A DNA stretch of 25,106 bases from Bacillota bacterium (GTDB taxonomy: Bacteria; Bacillota; Clostridia; Christensenellales; CAG-138). Each line of letters starts with the position of its first letter. Positions within the stretch are counted from its first letter, which is position 1. The position numbers were made by a program, and so were the translations under genes. This document shows, in pieces, positions 13,645 through 21,092 of this stretch. The stretch is from positions 1-25,106 of the forward strand of contig JAEWYO010000089.1 in the NCBI GenBank assembly GCA_023395595.1. The letters run 5' to 3'. The notes beneath the pieces were generated by a model that had not been told where the DNA came from, did not search any database, and worked only from the letters and a program-made list of their open reading frames with translations.

Positions 13645-15003
13645 ATGTCAAACGTGATCTGGCATTTTTCCAACGAGCATGCGCAATGGCAAAAAAAAGA
13701 CTGTGCGCTCGTGTCGGCACCCGCCGACCTGGAGGAAAACGGGCAGCGCTATCAGCGGATGGAAGGCTTTGGCGGCTGCTTCAACGAGCTTGGCTACCGC
13801 GCGCTGTCGCACCTGTCAGCCGAGAAACGCAGCGCCCTGCTCTCCGCGCTCTATTCGCCAGAGCAGGCAAACTTCAACGTTTGCCGCTTGCCCATCGGCG
13901 CAAACGATTATGCCGAGGACTGGTACAGCCTTGACGAAACACCCGGTGACTATTCCCTCGCGCACTTTAGCATCGAGCGGGATAAGCGCTGTCTGATTCC
14001 ATATGTCAAGGAAGCGCAGGGCTATCAACCGCAGATGACGCTCTTTGCCTCGCCATGGAGCCCGCCAACGTGGATGAAAGACCCGCCGGTGTACAACTGG
14101 GGCAAGCTCATCCGCACACCGGAGAACCTGCGCGCCTATGCCGACTATTTCACGCGCTTTGTGCAGGCGTATGCGGCAGAGGGCGTGACCGTACATCAGG
14201 TGCACGTGCAAAACGAGCCGGTCGCCAACCAGAAATTCCCCTCCTGTATGTGGACAGGCGAAGAACTGCGGGTGTTTATTCGGGACTATCTCGGCCCGGT
14301 TTTGCGCAAAGAATGCCCCGGCACCGAGCTTTGGCTTGGTACCATCAACGCGCCCGGCTGCGATTATCACAAGCTCATCTTCGACAAATGGGCAACCGAG
14401 GACTATGACTATTTTGCCAACGTCGTGCTTTCGGATGAGGAAGCGCTGCAATACATCACGGGAGTAAGCTACCAGTGGGGCGGAAAAATCGCCATCCAAC
14501 GCACGTTTGAGAGTTGGTGGCCGCGCATTCGCCTCATGCAGAGTGAAAACGAATGCGGCTTTGGCGACAACACGTGGGACTATGCGCTCTATGTTTGGAC
14601 GATGCTGAAGCACTACATCGGTAACGGAACAGAAAGTTATCTCTACTGGAATCCCGTGTTGGAACCAACCGGACGGAGCACCTGGGGCGATCCGCAGAAC
14701 GCGATGGTCACCATCGATCCCACCACGCGGGACTACACGCTCAACCCGGATTTTTACGTGATGAAGAGCGTCTCCGCCGTCGTAAAGCGCGGGGCTGTCC
14801 GCCTCGGCATGCGCGGGCCGTGGGCCGCGGACACACTGGCGTTTGAGAACCCGGATGGTTCTCTCGCGCTGTCGGTTTTCAACCCCTATTGCGAGATACG
14901 GACGATGACCTTCCGCGCGTTCGGCGAGACGTTCCGCTTCGCGCTGGAGCCGCGCTCGGTCAACAGCATGCTGCTCTCGCAGGAAAACGAACATGATCGA
15001 TAA
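13645..15003 (+). CDS. Glycoside hydrolase family 30 enzyme, probably cytoplasmic
   Basis: A 452-residue retaining glycosidase of family GH30 (clan A barrel with a small beta domain formed by both ends). Landmarks: MEGFGGCFNELGY near the N-terminus, FASPWSPPTWMKDPP, the acid/base Glu191 in VHVQNEP, the probable nucleophile Glu301 in MQSENECGFGDNTW, and a C-terminal beta-sandwich beginning near DTLAFENPDGSLALSVFN. There is no signal peptide, so it should act inside the cell on imported oligosaccharides. AGGAGG precedes the ATG. GH30 members cleave glucosylceramide, beta-1,6-glucan, beta-xylosides and related substrates; the exact specificity cannot be read from the sequence. It is only distantly related to the next gene product, so this is not a recent duplication. 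Confidence 0.9.
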   Translation: MSNVIWHFSNEHAQWQKKDCALVSAPADLEENGQRYQRMEGFGGCFNELGYRALSHLSAEKRSALLSALYSPEQANFNVCRLPIGANDYAEDWYSLDETPGDYSLAHFSIERDKRCLIPYVKEAQGYQPQMTLFASPWSPPTWMKDPPVYNWGKLIRTPENLRAYADYFTRFVQAYAAEGVTVHQVHVQNEPVANQKFPSCMWTGEELRVFIRDYLGPVLRKECPGTELWLGTINAPGCDYHKLIFDKWATEDYDYFANVVLSDEEALQYITGVSYQWGGKIAIQRTFESWWPRIRLMQSENECGFGDNTWDYALYVWTMLKHYIGNGTESYLYWNPVLEPTGRSTWGDPQNAMVTIDPTTRDYTLNPDFYVMKSVSAVVKRGAVRLGMRGPWAADTLAFENPDGSLALSVFNPYCEIRTMTFRAFGETFRFALEPRSVNSMLLSQENEHDR

Positions 15004-15025
15004 CCAAACATCCAAGGAGTACCCC

Positions 15026-16366
15026 ATGCAAGCAACGACAACCACAACAACCTACCAAGGCGGCAATGCCGCGCAAAGCACGCGCATCTGTGCGGTGATT
15101 GCGGACAATGATACACAGGAACGGGATGTCATCAATCTCTACCCCGCCGTCAAAAACCAAACCATACTCGGCTTTGGCGGTGCTATCACAGAATCGGTCG
15201 GCTACACCCTCTCCAAACTCTCGCCCGAGCGGCAGAACGAGTTGCTTTCCGCCTGCTTCGGGCAGGACGGCCTTCGCTATACCATGGCGCGGACGTCCAT
15301 CGACAGCTGCGATTTTTCGCTCGCTCCCTATGAGGCATCTGCCAGCGAAGGCATGCCGCTCGCGCTCACGCATGATCAGCAGTACACGATTCCATATCTC
15401 AAGGCCGCGTCCGCGTTCTGCCCCGTGCCGCTCTCGCTGATGCTGACGCCCTGGTCTCCGCCAGCCTATATGAAAGAAAACAACAGGCGCGACAACGGCG
15501 GAGCGCTCAAGCCCGCGTACTATGCTGCTTGGGCGGACTACATCTGCCGTTATTTAGCGGCATATCGCGCGGCGGGGTTGCAGGTGACGCGCCTCTCCGT
15601 ACAAAACGAGCCAAACGCGGTGCAGACCTGGGATAGCTGCACCTTTACATCGGCACAGGAGAAACACTTTTTGCGCGATTTTCTCGTGCCCGCGCTGCAA
15701 AAAAACGGTTTGTCCGACGTTGCGATCTACATTTGGGATCACAACAAGGAACGCCTCTTTGACCGCGTCTGCGCCATTGCGGACGAAGAAACCCTACCGA
15801 TGATCTCCGGCGCGGCGTTTCACTGGTACAGCGGCGATCATTTTGACGCGATCCGGCTTGTGCGGCAGATATATCCGCAGCTGGAGCTGCTGTTCTCCGA
15901 AGGCTGTATTGAATACACCCGCTTCTCTGCGGACAACGGACTTCAAAACGCGCGGATGTATGGGCATGATATGATCGGTAATTTCAACGCGGGCATGAAC
16001 ACATTCCTCGATTGGAACATCGCGCTGGACGAGAACGGTGGGCCAAACCACGCAAAGAACTATTGCGAAGCGCCGATCCTATGCGACACGCGGCGCGGTA
16101 CCTATGAAAAGCAGCTCTCCTACTACTACATCTGGCATTTCAGCCACTTTATAGAGCCGGGAGCCAGACATATTGCAAGCACGCGCTTTTCCGAAGAGGT
16201 AGACGCAGCGGCATTTCAAAACCCGGATGGATCGATCATCGCCGTGCTGCTCAACCTGCTCCCCGCGCAAAAGGAAGTCTTCCTACGCATGCAGGGCAGT
16301 ATCGTTCCCCTTCTGCTTGACGGGGACTCGATCTGCACCGTGCGAATCGAAGGGGCGATTTGCTAA
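15026..16366 (+). CDS. Second glycoside hydrolase family 30 enzyme, glucosylceramidase-like
   Basis: A 446-residue retaining glycosidase. Landmarks: ILGFGGAITESVGYTLSKLS, RTSIDSCDFS, LTPWSPPAYMKENN, the acid/base Glu195 in SVQNEPNAVQTW, the probable nucleophile Glu292 in LLFSEGCIEY, FLDWNIALDENGGPNH, and a C-terminal beta domain ending near the stop. The pattern is closer to the human acid beta-glucosidase type (SEAC at the nucleophile) than the first GH30 is. ATG 15026 follows AAGGAG by six bases and is preferred to an in-frame ATG at 14993, which overlaps the upstream gene. No signal peptide is seen. The two enzymes may cleave different linkages of the same imported oligosaccharide. A strong hairpin follows the gene. 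Confidence 0.9.
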   Translation: MQATTTTTTYQGGNAAQSTRICAVIADNDTQERDVINLYPAVKNQTILGFGGAITESVGYTLSKLSPERQNELLSACFGQDGLRYTMARTSIDSCDFSLAPYEASASEGMPLALTHDQQYTIPYLKAASAFCPVPLSLMLTPWSPPAYMKENNRRDNGGALKPAYYAAWADYICRYLAAYRAAGLQVTRLSVQNEPNAVQTWDSCTFTSAQEKHFLRDFLVPALQKNGLSDVAIYIWDHNKERLFDRVCAIADEETLPMISGAAFHWYSGDHFDAIRLVRQIYPQLELLFSEGCIEYTRFSADNGLQNARMYGHDMIGNFNAGMNTFLDWNIALDENGGPNHAKNYCEAPILCDTRRGTYEKQLSYYYIWHFSHFIEPGARHIASTRFSEEVDAAAFQNPDGSIIAVLLNLLPAQKEVFLRMQGSIVPLLLDGDSICTVRIEGAIC

Positions 16367-16380
16367 CCAGACAACAAACA

Positions 16381-16414
16381 AACACAATGCCACTCGCCTA
16401 AGCGGGTGGCATTG
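16381..16414. terminator. Bidirectional terminator between convergent genes
   Basis: CACAATGCCACTCGC and GCGGGTGGCATTGTG form a 15-base-pair stem with one wobble and a CTAA loop. On the minus strand it runs into TTTGTTTGTTGT, a good T-rich tail for the large lipoprotein gene; on the plus strand the tail is weaker (TGTTGAT). It lies between the ends of the GH30 gene (16366) and the convergent gene (16482). Confidence 0.82.
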
Positions 16415-16481
16415 TGTGTTGATACACGCTCTTCTATCTATCTCTGGCTTGTCCTGTCTCTGCGAAAAAGCACACGTTGGT

Positions 16482-19124
16482 TTACTGGAAGGATTGCAGC
16501 TGCTCAAGAAGCTCTTTGCAGAAGGAAGCGCCAAAGTACTTCACGGGCTTGAACCCCAAGTAGCGCCTGCCGCCATTGGTGAAGTTGATATAATCGTTGC
16601 TGTACCATCCGAGGCCATATTTGCTGAGCGCATCATAGACGTCCTTATAGTACGCAAGTGCCTGATCCAGCGCGACCGCGTTGAAGTTCGCGTCCTCGAT
16701 TCGAACAACGCTGTGTGGCGCAAACTCGGAGATCGCTTTTGCCCACGATTCAATCGTTTCCTTGTTGGACTGCTCCCAAACTGCTTCGGAAGAGTAGGTT
16801 ACGTCCGGATGGATCACGATCAATCGCCCTGTGTCATAACTGTTTGGGCAAAGCATGACAACGGAGGTTTTTTTGAGCTCCGGCGGCTCCGCTTCTCTGC
16901 CTTCCAGACCCGCATCATACCCGGTTTCGTACCACCAGCGTTCCACCGCATAGGAATCCGGCAGAATCACGTTGATTCCGCTCCATTCGATGGAATCCCC
17001 GCTGTAACGGATTTCGAGTTTCTGCACATCGTGATCCAGCGTCACGGAAATCAGCTTGTCGCTCTTGGCAAACGGATAGTATCTGGAAATCGGATAACCC
17101 ACCTCAAAGCTCTTTTCACCAAGCCGCTCGGTGTAGATCGTCTGTCCGTCCGCAACGATCTCCAGGTCCCCTGTTCCCCAGCTCTTGGATAGATACAGTT
17201 CCAGCGTCGTTCCGCTCACCAGCTCGCCCGTCATTTCAAGCGGCTGATCCTTCCAGATTTGCCGCTGTGCGGCATAAATCGTGGTCGGGTAGTCCGAGAG
17301 GAACATGCTGTGGTTGTTGTTGTCAATGTGCTCGCCTTCCTGTGCCGTCATGTTGGCATAGACAAACGGGCCTTCACAGAAGTTCGCCATCATCATGACG
17401 TTGTCGTACTTGCTCTCCAGTGTTTCTTTCACCAAAGCAGCTTCGCGTTCGATATCCGATGCATTGTTGCTCGCCGTTGCTTCATAGATCACAAGCCGGT
17501 TTGCGTCCTGCTCCCGAATTGCTCCAACGAGCAGATCAAACACGTGTGCCGTATCCTTGTCTTCATACGGTTGGAAGGGAAGCCCCGTGCTCAGATTTCC
17601 GTTGAACACCTCCCAAAGCGGGCTAAACGAGAGCGATGCGCTGGGAACTTTGCTGTAACGCGCGGCAAGCATCGTCCAGATATCTACCGACTGCTTTTGC
17701 CGCGTCGGGTTGGTAAACAGGTCAAACTCTCCTTCGCTCTGAAATGTTTGTGAATTGTATTTTGCCCAACGGCCCGGCATGGTAAACGTGGCAAGGTTCA
17801 GATGGATATTGTATCTCATCGCGGTGGCAACCAGTTGATCCACCTGTCTGAGCTTGTTGAGATCAACCTGATTCACGTCCATATCAAACAGTGTCTGGTA
17901 TGTGATCATCACACGCGCGCTGTTGAATCCCCAATTCGCAACCGTTTGCAGTTCTTCCTGCGTCACCGGCATTCCGGTGAACTCATAAAAGCCGCCGAAC
18001 ACAAGTCCTTTGAGAAGCGGCGGATTCTCCGCTGTGACCTTCGGGCGCGCGTTTGCGCGATCCAGCAGTTCCTGCGTGATGATGGAAGAATCACAGGTGA
18101 TCGCCTGAGGGTCTGTCAGCGGAACAACCCCTTCCGAAGACGACTTGGAATCATACAGCCGCAGCGCCGCGAGCATCGCCGCCTGATAGGTGAATGGTTT
18201 GTCCATCCGCATCGAATTGCGCACAGCATCATAATCAAAAATTGGATTCCCACTTATCAACGACAAACGCGCATAGGAATAGCGGTATGCCACGCTGCAA
18301 TCATCCCACTCCGAGAAATCGTTGCCCTCAAATCCGCCGCCTTCATAGGGATAGTTGTTGGTGATATACCGAAACGGGTCTTTAACCTTGTTGACTTCAT
18401 CCCAAACTTTATCTCCGATTTTGTCGTTCATCGGCAACCAATCGATCGTAAACGACAGATAATCCTGCCCCAGTGTGATGGCGCACTTGATGACGGCCAT
18501 CATCCCCTCAAATCGAGTCATTGAATCGCCGGAAGCGCGCGCCTCTGGAAACTGCGTCTGCCAATCGGCAAGCTTATCAGGAGCGGAAAGCTCGACCACG
18601 CGATCCAGCATCACAAAAAATTGTTGATAGGTCACCTCAGCGTCATCCGCCTTCGCCTCGCCAAAGCCCTTTTCCACTGCGCGGTTTAGCTCGTCGCTCG
18701 ACTGCGTGGTCTGCGCTACGTCCGGATATGTCCAAACATAATCCGCCTTGAGCACATCATCGTGCGTATAGCTGTAAGCGTTACCGGTGCAGATGTCCTC
18801 CAAAGCGTAGTACATGATGCCGTCACGCTGAAAGCTTCTCGTGTCTTTACTCTGCGCACCCTCCAGCGCCGTGTTAAGATCCGGCTGTTGAAAAAAGTAG
18901 CCGCCGTTAAGCGAAAACCCGGAGAGCGCATGCACCGTTCCATTGACGACCAAACGCACATCAACGGCTTTTGCGTTCGTGCCATCCAGCACGTTTTCAT
19001 CTGACGGTGCCGCTTCGGTTTGCGCCTGCGCCGCAGGCTGCCCCATGGTGCCACCCGGCTGCGTACCGCAAGCGGCAAGCAGCAAGCACAAGCCAAGGAT
19101 CATAACAAGAGATACCTTTTTCAT
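16482..19124 (-). CDS. Large surface lipoprotein with SLH-like N-terminal part and GH5-like barrel
   Basis: An 880-residue lipid-anchored protein; signal peptide MKKVSLVMILGLCLLLAAC with lipobox Cys19. Residues about 55-130 resemble a copper-amine-oxidase-N-like or similar small beta domain; about 144-222 resemble S-layer homology repeats (FPEARASGDSMTRFEGMMAVI). From about 374 a GH5-like barrel is suggested by ANWGFNSARVMITY, INLNLATF-like HLNLATFTMPGRW, LSFSPLWEVFNG and, near the end, YGLGWYSNDYINF. A beta-sandwich-like stretch (about 630-740) seems inserted in the barrel. The usual NEP acid/base position reads NGN (Glu505-Val-Phe-Asn508-Gly509), and the nucleophile strand reads RIEDANFN (Glu810, Asp811), so catalysis may be lost. 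ATG 19124 has GGGAGG four bases upstream. It may bind or sense glucans at the cell surface; this is inference. Confidence 0.75.
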   Translation of the reverse strand: MKKVSLVMILGLCLLLAACGTQPGGTMGQPAAQAQTEAAPSDENVLDGTNAKAVDVRLVVNGTVHALSGFSLNGGYFFQQPDLNTALEGAQSKDTRSFQRDGIMYYALEDICTGNAYSYTHDDVLKADYVWTYPDVAQTTQSSDELNRAVEKGFGEAKADDAEVTYQQFFVMLDRVVELSAPDKLADWQTQFPEARASGDSMTRFEGMMAVIKCAITLGQDYLSFTIDWLPMNDKIGDKVWDEVNKVKDPFRYITNNYPYEGGGFEGNDFSEWDDCSVAYRYSYARLSLISGNPIFDYDAVRNSMRMDKPFTYQAAMLAALRLYDSKSSSEGVVPLTDPQAITCDSSIITQELLDRANARPKVTAENPPLLKGLVFGGFYEFTGMPVTQEELQTVANWGFNSARVMITYQTLFDMDVNQVDLNKLRQVDQLVATAMRYNIHLNLATFTMPGRWAKYNSQTFQSEGEFDLFTNPTRQKQSVDIWTMLAARYSKVPSASLSFSPLWEVFNGNLSTGLPFQPYEDKDTAHVFDLLVGAIREQDANRLVIYEATASNNASDIEREAALVKETLESKYDNVMMMANFCEGPFVYANMTAQEGEHIDNNNHSMFLSDYPTTIYAAQRQIWKDQPLEMTGELVSGTTLELYLSKSWGTGDLEIVADGQTIYTERLGEKSFEVGYPISRYYPFAKSDKLISVTLDHDVQKLEIRYSGDSIEWSGINVILPDSYAVERWWYETGYDAGLEGREAEPPELKKTSVVMLCPNSYDTGRLIVIHPDVTYSSEAVWEQSNKETIESWAKAISEFAPHSVVRIEDANFNAVALDQALAYYKDVYDALSKYGLGWYSNDYINFTNGGRRYLGFKPVKYFGASFCKELLEQLQSFQ

Positions 19125-19699
19125 GTTTCCTCCCAAACGGAATGATGATTCATCGGAGCTGCATAATCGACTTGAGTTGGTTTTTTCCATCTTGTTTAAT
19201 ATAGCACTATCCTACGCGAAATGGTCTTCTTTTTGTGGAAAATAACCGGTTCTTTGATACGCTTGTTCTAACGTTGCTGCAGATGGAGAGCTGCTAAAAA
19301 TCTTCTATAAGCGCAGAATTCAGCTGGATTGATGCCTTGACATTTCTCTATGTCGGCGTATACTACCCGATGGATCAATTTTGATTCATCGATCGCGGGT
19401 TGTTTGAATCGGATTTTGCCGCAGATTCTCTTACCCCGCAGATCTTGCTGTCCCAATTGAACCGATTTAGTCGGCAGCATCAAAATGGACTGTATCGCGC
19501 GCGGTTCCCTTTGTACCATATCTGTACGAGAAACGCCACCACCGCGCAAGAGCCAACAATAACCGCCTTGTGGCCCAAACAGCCACTTTATCTCGAGTTC
19601 GCAGAGAGAAGCGCCCTCAAATTCGGCGAATCCTTTGCCATATCGTATATGGCTTGGTCTCATTGTGCGCATTTTTCGAATTACACCCTTTGCGGGTAG
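19125..19699. other. Gene-free region between divergent genes
   Basis: These 575 bases carry no gene I can support. Open frames on both strands (a 146-codon frame on the minus strand at 19268-19708 and a 99-codon TTG-started frame on the plus strand at 19400-19699) lack ribosome binding sites and recognisable families. What can be seen is a candidate -10 TATATT at 19203-19198 for the lipoprotein gene (poor -35), a good plus-strand promoter at 19337-19364 and an operator-like palindrome just after it. The remaining 310 bases before the permease would be a long leader or a decayed gene. Confidence 0.5.
19337..19390 (+). promoter_or_regulatory. Promoter with operator-like palindrome upstream of the SLC13-type gene
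   Basis: A perfect TTGACA (19337-19342), a 16-base spacer and TATACT (19359-19364). Immediately downstream, GATGGATCAA-TT-TTGATTCATC (19369-19390) is a palindrome with one mismatched pair, placed where a repressor would block the start. Part of it (TGATTCATCG) recurs at 19146-19155, near the start of the divergent lipoprotein gene. Confidence 0.6.
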
Positions 19700-20953
19700 A
19701 TGGAGCATCGTATACCTTTGAACAAGACAAGAGACTTATCCCACGCGAAACAATCCGGTGCGGCATGCACAAACGAACCAGCTCCCGCCGGGCAACTCGC
19801 CCAGTCCCCCGCCGAACACGCACACACAAACGGGTTTGCGCCGTGTATTCGTGCAATTTGGAATGAAACGCGGAATAATCCGCTGCTTTCCATCTCGCTC
19901 TTCGCCGCAATTTTCACCTCGTTCTTCAACCGCCCGCAATGGAGCTATATCGACGCCAAAGTGATCGTCTGCCTCTTTGAGCTGATGCTAATCGTCAAGG
20001 CGTTGGAAGAATACGGACTGCTGCGCTACTTTGCCGTCCGCATTGCGGGCCGCAGCCGAGACGAGCGGTCGCTGACCACCGCTCTTTTCTTAATCTCTTT
20101 CTTTCTCTCGATGGTTACGACAAACGATGTCGCGGTTCTGACAATTGTGCCTATTTTGATCGTCATTGCAAAGGCATGCAACTTCTCTGCGGCGTTCCCC
20201 GTTGTTCTAATCACCGTTGCTGCAAACCTCGGCAGCAGTATGACGCCGATCGGCAACCCGCAAAACCTGTATCTCTTTTCGTTTTTTCATCTCTCCGCGG
20301 CAGATTTCTTCCGCTATTCTGCGCCGCTAAGCGTCGTGAGTCTCCTCCTCCTGCTCCTGACCGGACGGTTGATCCGCCCGAATGCGATTCAGTTGAGGCT
20401 GAGCAATGCGCCTGTCACTGAAAAAAAGAAAGCAGCCATATTCCTGCTGCTTCTGATTCCCGTGATCGCTGGCGTGATGAATCTTTTACCATACGCAGCA
20501 ACGCTCCTGCTCGTCTTGCCAGTGACGCTGCTCATCGATCGAAACCTATTGCAAAAGCCCGACTATCGGCTGCTGCTGACATTTGTGTTCCTCTTTGTCG
20601 CAGTGGGCAACCTTTCGCACATGCCTGCGCTGAAGGATCGCATCGCAACGCTTGCAGATTCGCCAATCAAGACCTATCTTTCCTCCCTCCTGCTGAGTCA
20701 GGTGATCAGCAACGTCCCAAGCGCGGTTATGCTCGCGCCGTTTACGACCTATGCGCGAGCGCTGTTTTATGGCGTGAATGTCGGCGGCCTCGGCACACCG
20801 ATTGCCTCGCTTGCCAGCATCATCGCGCTCTCGCTCTACAGCCAGTCCTATGCGCAGGGTAAAGGGCGGCTGATGCGTGATTTTTTGCTGTACAATGTCG
20901 GTCTGCTGATCCTATTGGGCGGCATATTTGCCCTCGTCGTGCTGCGGTTTTAG
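19700..20953 (+). CDS. SLC13/ArsB-type membrane permease
   Basis: A 417-residue permease of the ion-transporter superfamily (ArsB, NhaD, CitM, SLC13 relatives) with about ten membrane helices. Markers are YIDAKVIVCLFELMLIVKAL in the first repeat, MVTTNDVAVLTIVP (from about residue 138), SMTPIGNPQN (Gly185 to Asn189), and the second-half counterpart SQVISNVPSAVMLAPF (about 333-348); the two Asn-containing loops are the typical substrate and ion sites. The start is uncertain: ATG 19700 follows a stop codon directly with no ribosome binding site, and the first 55 or so residues are polar and unlike the family. The real start may lie nearer NPLLSISLFAAIF. It stands alone, with no arsenic or carboxylate genes, so the transported anion is unknown. 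Confidence 0.82.
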   Translation: MEHRIPLNKTRDLSHAKQSGAACTNEPAPAGQLAQSPAEHAHTNGFAPCIRAIWNETRNNPLLSISLFAAIFTSFFNRPQWSYIDAKVIVCLFELMLIVKALEEYGLLRYFAVRIAGRSRDERSLTTALFLISFFLSMVTTNDVAVLTIVPILIVIAKACNFSAAFPVVLITVAANLGSSMTPIGNPQNLYLFSFFHLSAADFFRYSAPLSVVSLLLLLLTGRLIRPNAIQLRLSNAPVTEKKKAAIFLLLLIPVIAGVMNLLPYAATLLLVLPVTLLIDRNLLQKPDYRLLLTFVFLFVAVGNLSHMPALKDRIATLADSPIKTYLSSLLLSQVISNVPSAVMLAPFTTYARALFYGVNVGGLGTPIASLASIIALSLYSQSYAQGKGRLMRDFLLYNVGLLILLGGIFALVVLRF

Positions 20954-21092
20954 TTCGTCGGGCTGAGCCCTGTCCCATTCCTCGTATTCGCCACTACTCA
21001 ACGTCTGCATGATGGTTGATCCGGTATGCGAGTCTAGATACGGTCATCAATAAAATCTTGCACTTTGACCAAGAATTTCATATAACAAATAT

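Noticed and set aside
13816..15045. A 409-codon frame antisense to the first GH30 gene
   Set aside because: It is a shadow of the GH30 frame; the plus-strand product has family motifs and an AGGAGG site, the antisense product has none.
16227..17192. A 321-codon plus-strand frame running from the GH30 end into the lipoprotein gene
   Set aside because: It crosses the terminator hairpin and lies antisense to the lipoprotein coding frame, with no family signal.
19400..19699. A 99-codon plus-strand frame ending directly before the permease ATG
   Set aside because: TTG start without a ribosome binding site and a composition unlike a folded or signal protein; kept only as a possible decayed remnant.
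19268..19708. A 146-codon open frame on the minus strand in the gene-free region
   Set aside because: It starts inside the antisense of the permease gene, has no ribosome binding site, resembles no family I know, and overlaps the plus-strand promoter and palindrome.
20961..20971. Short GGGC-TGA-GCCC hairpin after the SLC13-type gene
   Set aside because: Only four base pairs and no T run; too weak to call a terminator.
21016..21092. Imperfect inverted repeat TTGATCCGGTAT / ATACGGTCATCAA downstream of the ABC permease
   Set aside because: The stem contains bulges and has no T run, so it is not supported as a terminator.
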